In this document: positions 1 through 7,667 of the stretch, one piece after another
Layout of the letters: the number at the start of each line of letters is the position of its first letter
Position numbering within the stretch: the first letter of the stretch is position 1
Source: Bacillota bacterium
GTDB lineage: Bacteria; Bacillota; Clostridia; Christensenellales; SZUA-584
Direction: 5' to 3'
Length of the DNA stretch: 64,000 bases
NCBI GenBank assembly: GCA_023428025.1
Contig: JAEYZN010000021.1
Location: 1 to 64,000 of the forward strand
Program-made: the position numbers and the translations under genes
Notes under the pieces: generated by a model
What the model was told of the DNA's origin: nothing
Databases searched by the model: none
Seen by the model: the letters and a program-made list of their open reading frames with translations, nothing else

Positions 1-178
1 CCCGGAAGGGCTGATGGGCAAAATACTCGGGCTGCTCAAGGCGCGCCGGTTCATGACATACACGCATGAGAACATCATCATCGTCGCGCCGCCGCTGATC
101 ATCACGGAAGCGCAGATAGAAGAGGAACTGGCGAAGCTGGACGCGGTGCTGGCGATCGTCGACAGGGAAATGATTTGA
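1..178 (+). CDS. Class III aminotransferase, C-terminal fragment
   Basis: Only the last 58 codons are inside the window; the gene starts to the left. The visible tail (GLLKARRF, then NIIIVAPPLIIT, then a helix EEELAKLDAVLAIVD) has the form of the C-terminus of PLP-dependent class III (omega) aminotransferases, where an 'ivapPLiit' strand precedes the last helix. Substrate cannot be told because the active-site part is missing. A terminator hairpin follows about 30 bp after the stop. Confidence 0.6.
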   Translation, partial: PEGLMGKILGLLKARRFMTYTHENIIIVAPPLIITEAQIEEELAKLDAVLAIVDREMI

Positions 179-210
179 GCGATCAACCATCTTACCATAG
201 TCTATATGAC

Positions 211-246
211 AAGCGGCGGTGGCCAATGCGATCATCGCCGCTTTTT
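211..246 (+). terminator. Rho-independent terminator after the aminotransferase
   Basis: Stem AAGCGGCG / CGCCGCTT (211-218 with 236-243), followed by a run of T. It ends the transcript of the plus-strand aminotransferase just before the convergent rpiB gene. Confidence 0.7.
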
Positions 247-257
247 CGGGCTGTCGT

Positions 258-710
258 TTAGCGATTGTACTGCTTCTCCTCTATCGCGGTGATCATGTCC
301 ACCCGCTGCTGGTATCGCCCGCCAAGGAATTCCGCGTCCAGCCATGCGTCCACGATCATCTTTGCCAGCTCCTCCCCCACCACACGGGCGCCGAAAGCCA
401 GTATATTCGAATTGTTGTGCTGCTTCGAATGCTTCGCGGTATACGGCTCGCTGCAAACCACCGCTCTGATTCCCCTGACCTTGTTGGCCGCAATGGAGAT
501 GCCTACTCCCGTCCCGCAGATGAGTATGCCACAGTCGGCTTCCCCCTGCACGATGGCATTGGCGACGGCCCCGGCATAAACCGGCGAATCGCAGCGTTCC
601 GCGGTAAACGCGCCAAAATCTGTGACCGTGTGACCCTTCTTCTCCAGATGTGCCTTTATCTCCCGCTTTAAATCCAATCCGGTGTGATCCGTCCCCATTG
701 CGATCTTCAT
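258..710 (-). CDS. rpiB: Ribose 5-phosphate isomerase B (RpiB/LacAB family)
   Basis: Interconverts ribose 5-phosphate and ribulose 5-phosphate in the cytosolic pentose phosphate pathway. About 150 aa, the usual size. Visible family signatures: N-terminal KIAMGTDHTG, then DFGAF, DSPVYAG, the GILICGTGVGISIAANK loop with the conserved Cys, and the HNNSNILAFGARV segment. I chose the internal ATG that begins MKIAMG because an AGGAGG stands 10 bases before it; an upstream ATG seven codons earlier has no site. RpiB cannot be separated from allose- or galactose-6-phosphate isomerase by sequence alone. Confidence 0.9.
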   Translation of the reverse strand: MKIAMGTDHTGLDLKREIKAHLEKKGHTVTDFGAFTAERCDSPVYAGAVANAIVQGEADCGILICGTGVGISIAANKVRGIRAVVCSEPYTAKHSKQHNNSNILAFGARVVGEELAKMIVDAWLDAEFLGGRYQQRVDMITAIEEKQYNR

Positions 711-900
711 CCTGAATACGCCTCCTGACATGGCTGTCTGCCGTAATAATCTCTCGTCCCATTATATAAGCCCCGGCCTTGTCCAACAATACCGCAATCC
801 GAAAGAAATGCAGTTCCCTGTGCGCATTAATTTTGGATAAACCCAAGCAAATCTGTACACCTCATGGTTTTTTTCGCGTATACATAACCAAGGGGGCCAT

Positions 901-1011
901 ATGAAGCAGGCGCTTGTTTATATCATCTATATCCTCAGCTGTGCCGCATTCCTCATTATCACGGGTCTCATTTTGGTCGCGGTGACTCTTTTCCCCAAAC
1001 GCTTCTTTTAA
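901..1011 (+). CDS. Possible 36-aa single-pass membrane peptide
   Basis: An ATG preceded by AAGGGGG at 5 bases opens a 36-codon frame. The product is almost entirely hydrophobic (LVYIIYILSCAAFLIITGLI...) with Lys near the start and PKRFF at the end, so one membrane helix with a positively charged tail on each side. It lies in the gap between rpiB and tgl and converges on tgl. Function unknown; I recognise no family. Support is only the ribosome site and the clean helix/charge pattern. Confidence 0.4.
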   Translation: MKQALVYIIYILSCAAFLIITGLILVAVTLFPKRFF

Positions 1012-1070
1012 CAACGTAAACACCTTAATTGACTCAATTATGTTCGGCTTGCACTGGCCGCCGGAACGGG

Positions 1071-1820
1071 TTATTTCAGGAATTTTGACAGGTACAGATA
1101 ATCCTGGCGTTTTACAGAATTGTCAAGATAAGCCGACCGCGTGGCGTTGGCTCTCCTGTTCGCATTCAGGCTGCGGATGATGCCGTCGGCGCCTTCAATG
1201 CCGATGCCATGGCCGTAATACCGTCCGTTACCGAGATAATAGACGTTTTCCCCCTGCCACTGAGGCGTTACCGGGTCCACATCCGGGTTCATGAAGTATT
1301 TGGCGTCTCCCGGCAACAGATCCACCGCATCGTCCCTCATAACGATGGCCAGATCGCGGTCAATGTGCTTCCAGTTCATCAGATATATATCGGAATACAG
1401 CTTATTGAACTGATCGGTCGGCATTACGTCCAGCATCGCTTTATACAGCACAATGATCATCGCCGTAGCGCATTCCGTGCCGTACTTTGAGCCGTGCAGA
1501 TATATATCCTGAATGGCGTCGGAGGGAAGTACGTCTCCCTTAAGCGCGAAGCCGCCTTCGCCTGTGCGCCGCCAGAAATCCGGGTTCGCCATCGAATCGC
1601 GAAACACCTTGAACCGGAGGCCGCTGTGCGCCAGGTCCCGCGAGGCCGTCACAACACTGCCGCGTATTTTCAGCTCGGCCGCCAGATGATCCAGACTCTC
1701 ATAGCGATATGTATAACTGCTGTCCATCAGCGTTTTCAATATGCCCGCCTGCAGGGTATCGGGTACAAAACCGTCAAACTGGGGCATCGTGCTGACCGGC
1801 TTATAATCGATCACAATCAT
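1071..1820 (-). CDS. tgl: Spore protein-glutamine gamma-glutamyltransferase (transglutaminase)
   Basis: Cross-links spore coat proteins through epsilon-(gamma-glutamyl)lysine bonds, as Tgl does in Bacillus. At 249 aa it matches the Bacillus enzyme length (about 245). The catalytic motif YGTECATAM is present with Cys117, and GHGIGI near residue 205 and the MNWKHID segment are also family-like. The start codon overlaps the stop of the upstream gene by four bases (ATGA), so the two are translationally coupled. The operon has a sigma-K-like promoter, fitting late mother-cell expression. Confidence 0.88.
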   Translation of the reverse strand: MIVIDYKPVSTMPQFDGFVPDTLQAGILKTLMDSSYTYRYESLDHLAAELKIRGSVVTASRDLAHSGLRFKVFRDSMANPDFWRRTGEGGFALKGDVLPSDAIQDIYLHGSKYGTECATAMIIVLYKAMLDVMPTDQFNKLYSDIYLMNWKHIDRDLAIVMRDDAVDLLPGDAKYFMNPDVDPVTPQWQGENVYYLGNGRYYGHGIGIEGADGIIRSLNANRRANATRSAYLDNSVKRQDYLYLSKFLK

Positions 1821-2797
1821 ATCAGGCTCACTCCTTGCCAGCGTCTGGCCGCAGCGATTTGCTCAGGAACGCCGTTATTCATCCATCTGCGCCATTGTCC
1901 TGCGCTGTTCATGTGCAGGTGATGGGAATAATCGCTGAGCAGCTCTTTATCCTGCTCCTCCAGTTGATTGAACGCAGCCACGGCGTTTTGTTCTTCGGGC
2001 GGCAGGTGGCCCCAGTCCTCATCCGTATCCAGCATTCTTTGCAGATATTTCTGCTCCAACGCCACCTTAAACGGGCGCGGACAAGTGCATTTCTGGTTGC
2101 TTTCACCGGTATATTTCAAATACCGTCTGTTCCGGCTGAGCCATTGCATCACGCACCGGTGCTGGCTTGCGGCATCATCATTCTCATTGACGCAAGGAAT
2201 GAAGTCCAGCATTCTCCGAGCCATTGAGACGTCCCGAACATCCGATGACAACAGCCTTTTCGCGACCATCGCGATGCATTCAGCGTCACCGCTTTCAAAC
2301 AACGCCCACTCCGCGTCGTAGGTATTAAGGCCTTTCCTGTGCCGGCTGAAAATCATCTCCTCCAAAAGAGGCAGTATGTCCGTGTCGTTATATTCCTTGA
2401 TGAGCAGCAGCGCGGCGAGGTCCATAATGGTGTCATATTCCTCGCCCAGGCTTGTGGCGCCGCTGCCGGATACCAGCATCCACTTCAGCACATTATGAAC
2501 ATCCTCTTCGTTTGCGACATTGTCCGGATGCCGGTGCGTAAGAAGCCGTTTCTCGATGTCGAGCGCCAAACGGTTCTTGTCACTTAAAGCATTATCAAGT
2601 GAGAGCTTGTTGATCTCCGGCTGAAGTATGTATAAAGACGGGAACGACAGGTCTTCCTCGTTGAGCAAATTGATGGCCTGCACCGCATCCTGCTGGTACA
2701 GCCGATGGAACAGGTCACGGGTTTTTTCGTAGCTGTTGTGAAGGCGCAGATCGTCCAGCATCGACACTCTTCTGTTTCCTGTGCGGTTATCCGGCAT
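1817..2797 (-). CDS. Unknown protein coupled to tgl
   Basis: A 326-aa soluble, mostly helical protein that I do not recognise. It has no signal peptide or membrane helix. A Cys pair (KCTCPRPF) sits in the C-terminal half. I chose the second ATG (MPDNRTGN) because GGAGGGG stands right before it, and the first ATG lies at the predicted transcription start, next to the -10 box. The four-base overlap with tgl suggests joint function; a coat-assembly role or a transglutaminase partner/substrate is an inference from context only. Confidence 0.7.
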   Translation of the reverse strand: MPDNRTGNRRVSMLDDLRLHNSYEKTRDLFHRLYQQDAVQAINLLNEEDLSFPSLYILQPEINKLSLDNALSDKNRLALDIEKRLLTHRHPDNVANEEDVHNVLKWMLVSGSGATSLGEEYDTIMDLAALLLIKEYNDTDILPLLEEMIFSRHRKGLNTYDAEWALFESGDAECIAMVAKRLLSSDVRDVSMARRMLDFIPCVNENDDAASQHRCVMQWLSRNRRYLKYTGESNQKCTCPRPFKVALEQKYLQRMLDTDEDWGHLPPEEQNAVAAFNQLEEQDKELLSDYSHHLHMNSAGQWRRWMNNGVPEQIAAARRWQGVSLI

Positions 2798-2826
2798 ATT
2801 CTCCCCTCCGTTTTCATGATTCACTA

Positions 2827-2853
2827 TATCTTATGACCGTGCCGCGTATTGGT
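2827..2853 (-). promoter_or_regulatory. Sigma-K/E-like promoter of the tgl operon
   Basis: On the minus strand a perfect CATAnnnTA -10 box (CATAAGATA) lies 16 bases after an AC dinucleotide, matching the sigma-K pattern mACm-16-CATAnnnTA known from Bacillus. It places the transcript start about 20 bases before the chosen start of the first gene. Short degenerate motif, so moderate confidence. Confidence 0.45.
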
Positions 2854-2875
2854 TCTTGTCGAATTACCGGGAAAG

Positions 2876-2902
2876 AAAAAAGCACCCTTTCAGATGCTTT
2901 TT
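2876..2902 (-). terminator. Terminator after the GH3 lipoprotein gene
   Basis: Stem AAAAAGCATC / GGGTGCTTTTT on the minus strand with a T tract; the A-rich left arm makes it potentially bidirectional. Confidence 0.75.
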
Positions 2903-2928
2903 GAATGACGTTATTAACTGTTTCTATT

Positions 2929-4167
2929 TCATAGTTCCCCGAGGCTTCCGTTATATGCCAGCTTCATCTTCAGTATGCGCCTGACGCTTTCCTCCATCCG
3001 CTCTCGCGTGAGCCGCCCGTCCTGCACAGCCTGGTAAAGCGATTCCAGAACCTCGGACTGAAGGCTGTCGTGCATCCCGATCAGCACCACATCGCCGCCC
3101 GCGAGGATGTGCAGCACAGCCCCTTCGCCCACCGAATAGCGGTCCCTGATCCCCCGCATTCTCAGGTCGTCCGAGAAAACGACGCCCTGAAAGCCCATCT
3201 TCTCCCGTAATATGCCCGTGATGACCGTTGGCGACACCGAGGTGATATAGTCTCCATCCACATTAGGATAGGATAGATGCGCCACCAGCATGGCGTCCAC
3301 CCCCTCGTCAACGGCGGCCTGGAACGGTACCAGCGCGTAGGCCTCCATCTCTTCCAGCGTGGCTTTCAGCACCGGCAGCGTGTGATGGGAATCCGCAGCG
3401 GTATCTCCATGACCCGGGAAATGCTTGCCCATCGATGCAATGCCGCCCGCGTGCAGCCCTTTCACCGCTTCGCGAATCAGCGCGGCCACCTTGTCCGGGT
3501 CGCTGCCGAACATGCGGTTCCCCAGGAATGTCGCGGATGGGTGCGGCGCGATGTCCATCACCGGCGCAAGGTCGATGTTAATACCGATTTCTTTCAGCTG
3601 TTCTCCTATGCGCTTATATTGTTCGAACACCCGGCTCAGGTCATTGACCTCCCCCAGCTTTTGGGCTGAGCTGATAAACGGCTTCCACTGCCCCTTAAAG
3701 CGTGTCACGCTGCCGCCCTCGATGTCGATACCGATCATCAGCGGAATGCCGGTGGCATTGTGGCTTCTGATCTTTTCCGTCAGTTCTTTTGTCTGGACAA
3801 ACGTCCGGGTGTTCCAGCCGAAGAGAATGACGTTACCCACGCTGTATTGCTCCATCAGCGAAATGCTGTCATCGTCCATATCCTTTTGGCCTGAAAAGCC
3901 GATCATCACCATTTGTCCGACCAGCTGGCGGTCTGACATTTGGAAAATCAGCCGCTCCACAGGGTCCTGCGGTGTCGGCTCGGGCGTCGGCACCGGCGTG
4001 GGTTCGGGCGTCGGCACCGGCGTGGGCGACGGCGTGGGTTCAGGCGTCGGTAATGACGGCGTTGTCACAGGAGCCACCGTCCCAGCCGAGCAGCCGATGC
4101 ACAACGCCAGAATAAATATGCAAATTATACCCAACAGAATCATCTTCTTTGACACAGACTTAATCAC
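2929..4167 (-). CDS. GH3 beta-N-acetylhexosaminidase-like lipoprotein (NagZ family)
   Basis: Probably removes N-acetylglucosamine from peptidoglycan fragments outside the membrane. Residues 1-26 form a lipoprotein signal ending in CIGC, with Cys26 as lipid anchor. Residues 36-67 are a Thr/Pro/Glu linker repeat. The GH3 barrel follows: DIEGG at 148, the signature KHFPGHGDT at 248-256 with the His dyad region DSHH, and FSDDLRM near 332 with the nucleophile Asp. The start is GTG with GAGGTGA six bases upstream. No C-terminal domain beyond the barrel, as in single-domain NagZ. Exact sugar specificity is inferred from the family. Confidence 0.85.
   Translation of the reverse strand: MIKSVSKKMILLGIICIFILALCIGCSAGTVAPVTTPSLPTPEPTPSPTPVPTPEPTPVPTPEPTPQDPVERLIFQMSDRQLVGQMVMIGFSGQKDMDDDSISLMEQYSVGNVILFGWNTRTFVQTKELTEKIRSHNATGIPLMIGIDIEGGSVTRFKGQWKPFISSAQKLGEVNDLSRVFEQYKRIGEQLKEIGINIDLAPVMDIAPHPSATFLGNRMFGSDPDKVAALIREAVKGLHAGGIASMGKHFPGHGDTAADSHHTLPVLKATLEEMEAYALVPFQAAVDEGVDAMLVAHLSYPNVDGDYITSVSPTVITGILREKMGFQGVVFSDDLRMRGIRDRYSVGEGAVLHILAGGDVVLIGMHDSLQSEVLESLYQAVQDGRLTRERMEESVRRILKMKLAYNGSLGEL
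3967..4062 (-). repeat. In-gene short tandem repeat encoding a TP-rich linker
   Basis: Tandem near-identical units of about 24 bases encode PTPEPTPV-type repeats between the lipid anchor and the GH3 domain. Such tracts act as flexible wall-spanning spacers and are prone to length change by slippage. Confidence 0.85.
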
Positions 4168-4308
4168 AGCTCACCTCAAAAATATAGGTTGCAGGACAAG
4201 ACCATTATTCGCCGTCATCCAAAACATATCGTCCTGTTCTGTCATTTTATCATAACGAATGGATATTGGGAAATCCCTCTGATTTTTTACAATTTATTAA
4301 TGATCGGG

Positions 4309-4340
4309 TAAATAAACAACCGGCTCAGCTTATGAGCCGG
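4309..4340 (-). terminator. Terminator after tlp
   Basis: Perfect 8-bp stem CCGGCTCA / TGAGCCGG with a 5-base loop, followed on the minus strand by GTTGTTTATTT. Confidence 0.75.
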
Positions 4341-4355
4341 CAACAGCAACTTTTG

Positions 4356-4592
4356 TCAGGGCTCTTTTCGCGCATTGGCCTCATCCCGAATCTCGCTGCG
4401 CATGCCCTCCAGCGCCTGCCGTCTTCTCTCGTTCTTATCCGAAAGCGTCTTCTTCGTTTTTGCGTCCGGAGTGGTTGCAATCATTTCATCTGCGGCTTCC
4501 ATATTGCGTATTGTCATGTCGATATTCTTCTGTATCCTCCCGACATTGTCCTTGCGGTTGTCAGGATTGGGTTTGTTTCTGCGTCTTTTCAT
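4356..4592 (-). CDS. tlp: Small acid-soluble spore protein Tlp
   Basis: Minor SASP packed into the forespore. 78 aa, close to the usual 70-85. The Tlp pattern is clear: NPDNRKDNV near the start, the central TIRNMEAADEMI helix, then SDKNERRRQALEGMRSEIRDE and ANARK at the end. Strong GGAG site before the ATG. A sigma-G-like promoter and a tight terminator make it a single-gene forespore unit. The name thioredoxin-like protein is historical; there is no redox motif. Confidence 0.85.
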   Translation of the reverse strand: MKRRRNKPNPDNRKDNVGRIQKNIDMTIRNMEAADEMIATTPDAKTKKTLSDKNERRRQALEGMRSEIRDEANARKEP

Positions 4593-4621
4593 GATCCTGC
4601 TCCTTTTTATGTTGATATGAT

Positions 4622-4652
4622 TATTTTGCTTCGTGTCTATGCCTGATATGCA
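4622..4652 (-). promoter_or_regulatory. Sigma-G-like promoter of tlp
   Basis: TGCATA, 18 bases, then CAAAATA on the minus strand. This fits the sigma-G consensus TGAATA-N17/18-CATACTA at 5 of 6 and 5 of 7 positions. The same CAAAAT -10 form is seen before the small SASP gene near 11.3 kb. Confidence 0.4.
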
Positions 4653-4685
4653 TGAATCCAGCCAGCCGGAATGTGTTCAATTCAT

Positions 4686-4711
4686 AAAAAAAGGGCGGCT
4701 GAACCGCCGCC
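4686..4711 (-). terminator. Terminator after the DUF4489-like gene
   Basis: Stem GGCGGC / GCCGCC with loop GGTTCA and seven T residues on the minus strand. Confidence 0.85.
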
Positions 4712-4730
4712 TGAAGGTTTGGTGAATTAA

Positions 4731-5228
4731 TTAGTCGTTATCCACACCCAGTGCGCTCAATGTTGCGTTGACGATGGTCAGGCCGGGCGTGATATCAATG
4801 ATCGAGTTGGTAGAAAGGACGACAGAATAAGTGTAGGTGCCCGAATCAAGTCCGGTGTCAAATAACTGGAAAGCAAAGCTTTCGGATTCCAGTATGGTTG
4901 CCAGGGTTGAGAAGGTGTAGGTCGATCCCACCTTGACCGGCGCCCCGTCATCCTTCAGACGCAGCACTTCAAAATTAAGCGTTACAGAGATGCCCAACGG
5001 AAGGCTCACAATACCTGTAAAGGTCAGCAGGATGGAAGGATCGCGCAATTCTTCGGCATCCAACGTTACGCTGACCACTGTGATTGGCTCCGCCAATAAA
5101 GTCGTAATAATGGGAAGCGGGCCAGCGCCGCCGGTAGCGGCGTTCAATACGACTTTGGTCCCGGAGTCTCTTTCTTCTCTGTCCCTGTCTCTGTCTGAAA
5201 CCATTGAAGGTCTATAGTAACAGTTCAT
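4731..5228 (-). CDS. DUF4489-like protein, probable spore-surface protein
   Basis: 165 aa. After a charged stretch of Asp-Arg repeats (SDRDRDREERD) comes a beta-rich domain with VSVTLDAEEL, PSILLTFTGI, LPLGISVTLNF, ESFAFQLFD and TYTYSVVLSTNS, the order I associate with DUF4489 proteins of clostridia. Those are usually Cys-rich; this one has only the Cys near its start. AGGAG nine bases before the ATG. Own terminator, so monocistronic. Role unproven; clostridial relatives and the sporulation-rich surroundings suggest spore envelope. Confidence 0.65.
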   Translation of the reverse strand: MNCYYRPSMVSDRDRDREERDSGTKVVLNAATGGAGPLPIITTLLAEPITVVSVTLDAEELRDPSILLTFTGIVSLPLGISVTLNFEVLRLKDDGAPVKVGSTYTFSTLATILESESFAFQLFDTGLDSGTYTYSVVLSTNSIIDITPGLTIVNATLSALGVDND

Positions 5229-5439
5229 GGATATTATCTCCTGCAGTTATTTTTAACAACGAAATCAGCAATGGATATCGCCTGTTAGAGTATATACTAT
5301 TCAATATATACGTAATTTGTTCATGCTGGCCATAAGCCGCAGAATCCGGCCAAAACGAGCAGATAGCTGGCAGGTATTGAAGTGAAACTGATTATTTCAT
5401 CAAGGTTATTATCATAATATGATCATTCGAAAGATGGTG

Positions 5440-6507
5440 TCATTTACTGTAATCTTTAACGGCTATTTTTAGTATAACAATGTCTTTGGTGATCACGCCC
5501 TGAAAATCGCCGCCCGACCGGGAAAGAATTCTGGACGCGAAAGCATTGAGCATCTCAACATAGGCCTGCCGTTCCTCATAACCGTTAACCGGTACCGCTT
5601 GTCCGCCGACGGGGGAAACCGTGCAGGTCAATTCAAATTTGCGCGGCAACTCAGATTTGATAAAATGCGGCTTCAGTTTAACATGAAAATCATGGGGAGC
5701 TTTTGTCAATTCCCGTATCACGGTACTGATGAATTGAGACAGGGTTTTATATCTGGTTTTAACCGTCGCCGGCAGCGCATCGGCAGCATCAATATCCACC
5801 GAAGGAATATGTTCTCCCATCAACATGAGCTTGATATTTTCGCAAAGCAGCCCTATCTCAATGTCTCTGTATTCCTCAAAGTCCATTTGAGACAGCGCAA
5901 GCAGCAGTGACGACGCCAGAGACAGCTGCTTTTTTGCCGCAATACGCTTTTCCGGAGTGTCCAGCGCTTCAGCAGCCAGGTCAAACGCCAACATGCCCAT
6001 TTCGGCAAAAAGCCGATTTCCGTTCCTCGCTGCGAGGATAATATTTTCTATTTTTTCGAGAATGCTTGTTGTCTCGTCATATTTTAGATTGAGCAATTGT
6101 TCGAACTTATCTCTTTCTTTCTGCAGTTGATGATAGCCGATGGCCTGTAAGATGACTGATTTCAGTTCGCTCCCCCAGGGCTTGGTCAAAAACTTGAACA
6201 CCTCCGCCTGGTTGATGGTAACCAGGATTTGCGGAAGCTGCGTGTAGCCCGACAGCACGATTCTCACGGTTTGCGGATATTTTTCTTTGACCAGCTTCAG
6301 CAGTCTTAGCCCATCTATCTCCGGCATCTTCATATCGCTGACAATGACGCTGACATCTTCGTTCTCCATGATCTTCAGCGCCTGTGCTCCCGATAACGCA
6401 AACAGGCACCGATATTCTTCGTCAATCAGCTCCCGCCGGAGTGCGTTCAGAATACTTTCCTCATCGTCGACAAACAGAATGGTTTCTGTCGCTAAATTCT
6501 TTGCCAT
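5440..6507 (-). CDS. Response regulator with a novel C-terminal domain
   Basis: Residues 1-120 are a receiver domain: acidic pair Asp14/Asp15, phosphoacceptor Asp58 in SDMKMPEIDG, Ser86 and Lys109 in LTKPW. The SGY...LTKPWG style is that of RpfG/HDOD-type regulators. From about 125 there is a long helix and then a 220-residue region with no DNA-binding, HD or GGDEF motif. It faintly resembles a kinase DHp-ATPase layout without N or G boxes (inference). It overlaps the upstream REC-HDOD gene by 16 bases, so it is the last cistron of a three-gene signalling operon. Confidence 0.75.
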   Translation of the reverse strand: MAKNLATETILFVDDEESILNALRRELIDEEYRCLFALSGAQALKIMENEDVSVIVSDMKMPEIDGLRLLKLVKEKYPQTVRIVLSGYTQLPQILVTINQAEVFKFLTKPWGSELKSVILQAIGYHQLQKERDKFEQLLNLKYDETTSILEKIENIILAARNGNRLFAEMGMLAFDLAAEALDTPEKRIAAKKQLSLASSLLLALSQMDFEEYRDIEIGLLCENIKLMLMGEHIPSVDIDAADALPATVKTRYKTLSQFISTVIRELTKAPHDFHVKLKPHFIKSELPRKFELTCTVSPVGGQAVPVNGYEERQAYVEMLNAFASRILSRSGGDFQGVITKDIVILKIAVKDYSK

Positions 6508-7667
6508 TGTTCAATCTCCGCCATAATTTCTTTTTCAAACCTCGACTGATCCATCTCCAGGTTCTCAAACGCCTGCGGATAAAAAACCGTATTATCATTC
6601 ATTCCCATACTGTCGCAGGCATATTTCTTTGCAATGTGTATCGCCAATACCAGTTCACGATTAACTATTCTTTCATCAAACGGGTTGTTGTGATATAGGG
6701 CCGCTTCCACAATTGGGAACGGCATATCCCACCACTGCAGCAAATAGCCGCCGACCTCTGTATAGGAAACCTGAAAACCTTCCTTCTCAGCCTCTGTTAT
6801 ATCTTTACCCTGTTTTGCTGCCGCCGAAATCAAATCAAGGTATTTTTTGCGATGAATGGTAAACAGCAGCGTTTTGCCCACATTGTGCAGCAGCCCTGCA
6901 ATGTTGGACATCTCCATCACTTTCTTATGCAAAGCGCGTTCATACAGCAGGCTGAGCAGCCGGTTGACCCGCATGGCCATTTCCAGCTGCCGGCTCGCAA
7001 AATGGCTCGCACGTCCCGCAGAATCCACAATCGGCGTGGTCAACACCAGGCTTCTCATCGTGTTTAGCCCCAGATATTTCACAGCATGAGATACAGAGCC
7101 CGTCTTCAGCCCGTAAAAAGCCGAGTTTGCGATATGCAGTATTTTGCCTGCAATCGATTGATCCCTTTCTATCGCATTTATGATTTGCGGTATCTCCGCA
7201 TCATGATCGATCAGAGACAATATATTCCGGTAACTGGTTTTAATTGTTGGCAGTTCATCAACATTGTTGATCAGCGACAGGATATTTGTTCCGCGCAGCA
7301 GGTCTTCCGTATCAAACAGTTGTTCAACCAGCTTAAGGAGCAGTTCGTTGTCCCATGGTTTGAGCAGATAGACCTTGGCGATATTCTTCTGGAGTGCCTT
7401 AAGCACCTGTTTCTCATCCGCATATCCGCTCAAAATAATACGAATCACCTGTGGATGGTCCTTCTTAATGGCTGACAGCAGTTGAAAGCCATCCATTTCC
7501 GGCATTCTCAAATCGCTGACCACCAGACTAATCTGCTCAGACTTCATGACGGCCAGAGCCTCTCTGCCATTTTCAGCGGTTATAACTTCATAATCAGAAT
7601 CGAAAAAGCTCCGCTTGATGGCGCTTAATATCTCAGGCGCGTCATCCACGAACAGGAGCTTTTTCAT
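6492..7667 (-). CDS. REC-HDOD signalling protein
   Basis: Receiver domain first (acidic residues FVDDA, phosphoacceptor Asp52 in SDLRMPEMDG, Lys103 in LLKPWD), then an HDOD domain from about 150 to 350. HDOD hallmarks visible: IPQIINAIERDQSIAGKIL, IANSAFYG, VSHAVKYLGLNTMRSLVL, GLLHNVGKTLL. HDOD proteins are HD-fold without full metal ligands and act as regulatory scaffolds in stress or c-di-GMP-related circuits. Overlaps both neighbours (4 and 16 bases), so co-translated with a REC-kinase and a REC-unknown protein. Confidence 0.85.
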   Translation of the reverse strand: MKKLLFVDDAPEILSAIKRSFFDSDYEVITAENGREALAVMKSEQISLVVSDLRMPEMDGFQLLSAIKKDHPQVIRIILSGYADEKQVLKALQKNIAKVYLLKPWDNELLLKLVEQLFDTEDLLRGTNILSLINNVDELPTIKTSYRNILSLIDHDAEIPQIINAIERDQSIAGKILHIANSAFYGLKTGSVSHAVKYLGLNTMRSLVLTTPIVDSAGRASHFASRQLEMAMRVNRLLSLLYERALHKKVMEMSNIAGLLHNVGKTLLFTIHRKKYLDLISAAAKQGKDITEAEKEGFQVSYTEVGGYLLQWWDMPFPIVEAALYHNNPFDERIVNRELVLAIHIAKKYACDSMGMNDNTVFYPQAFENLEMDQSRFEKEIMAEIEQWQRI

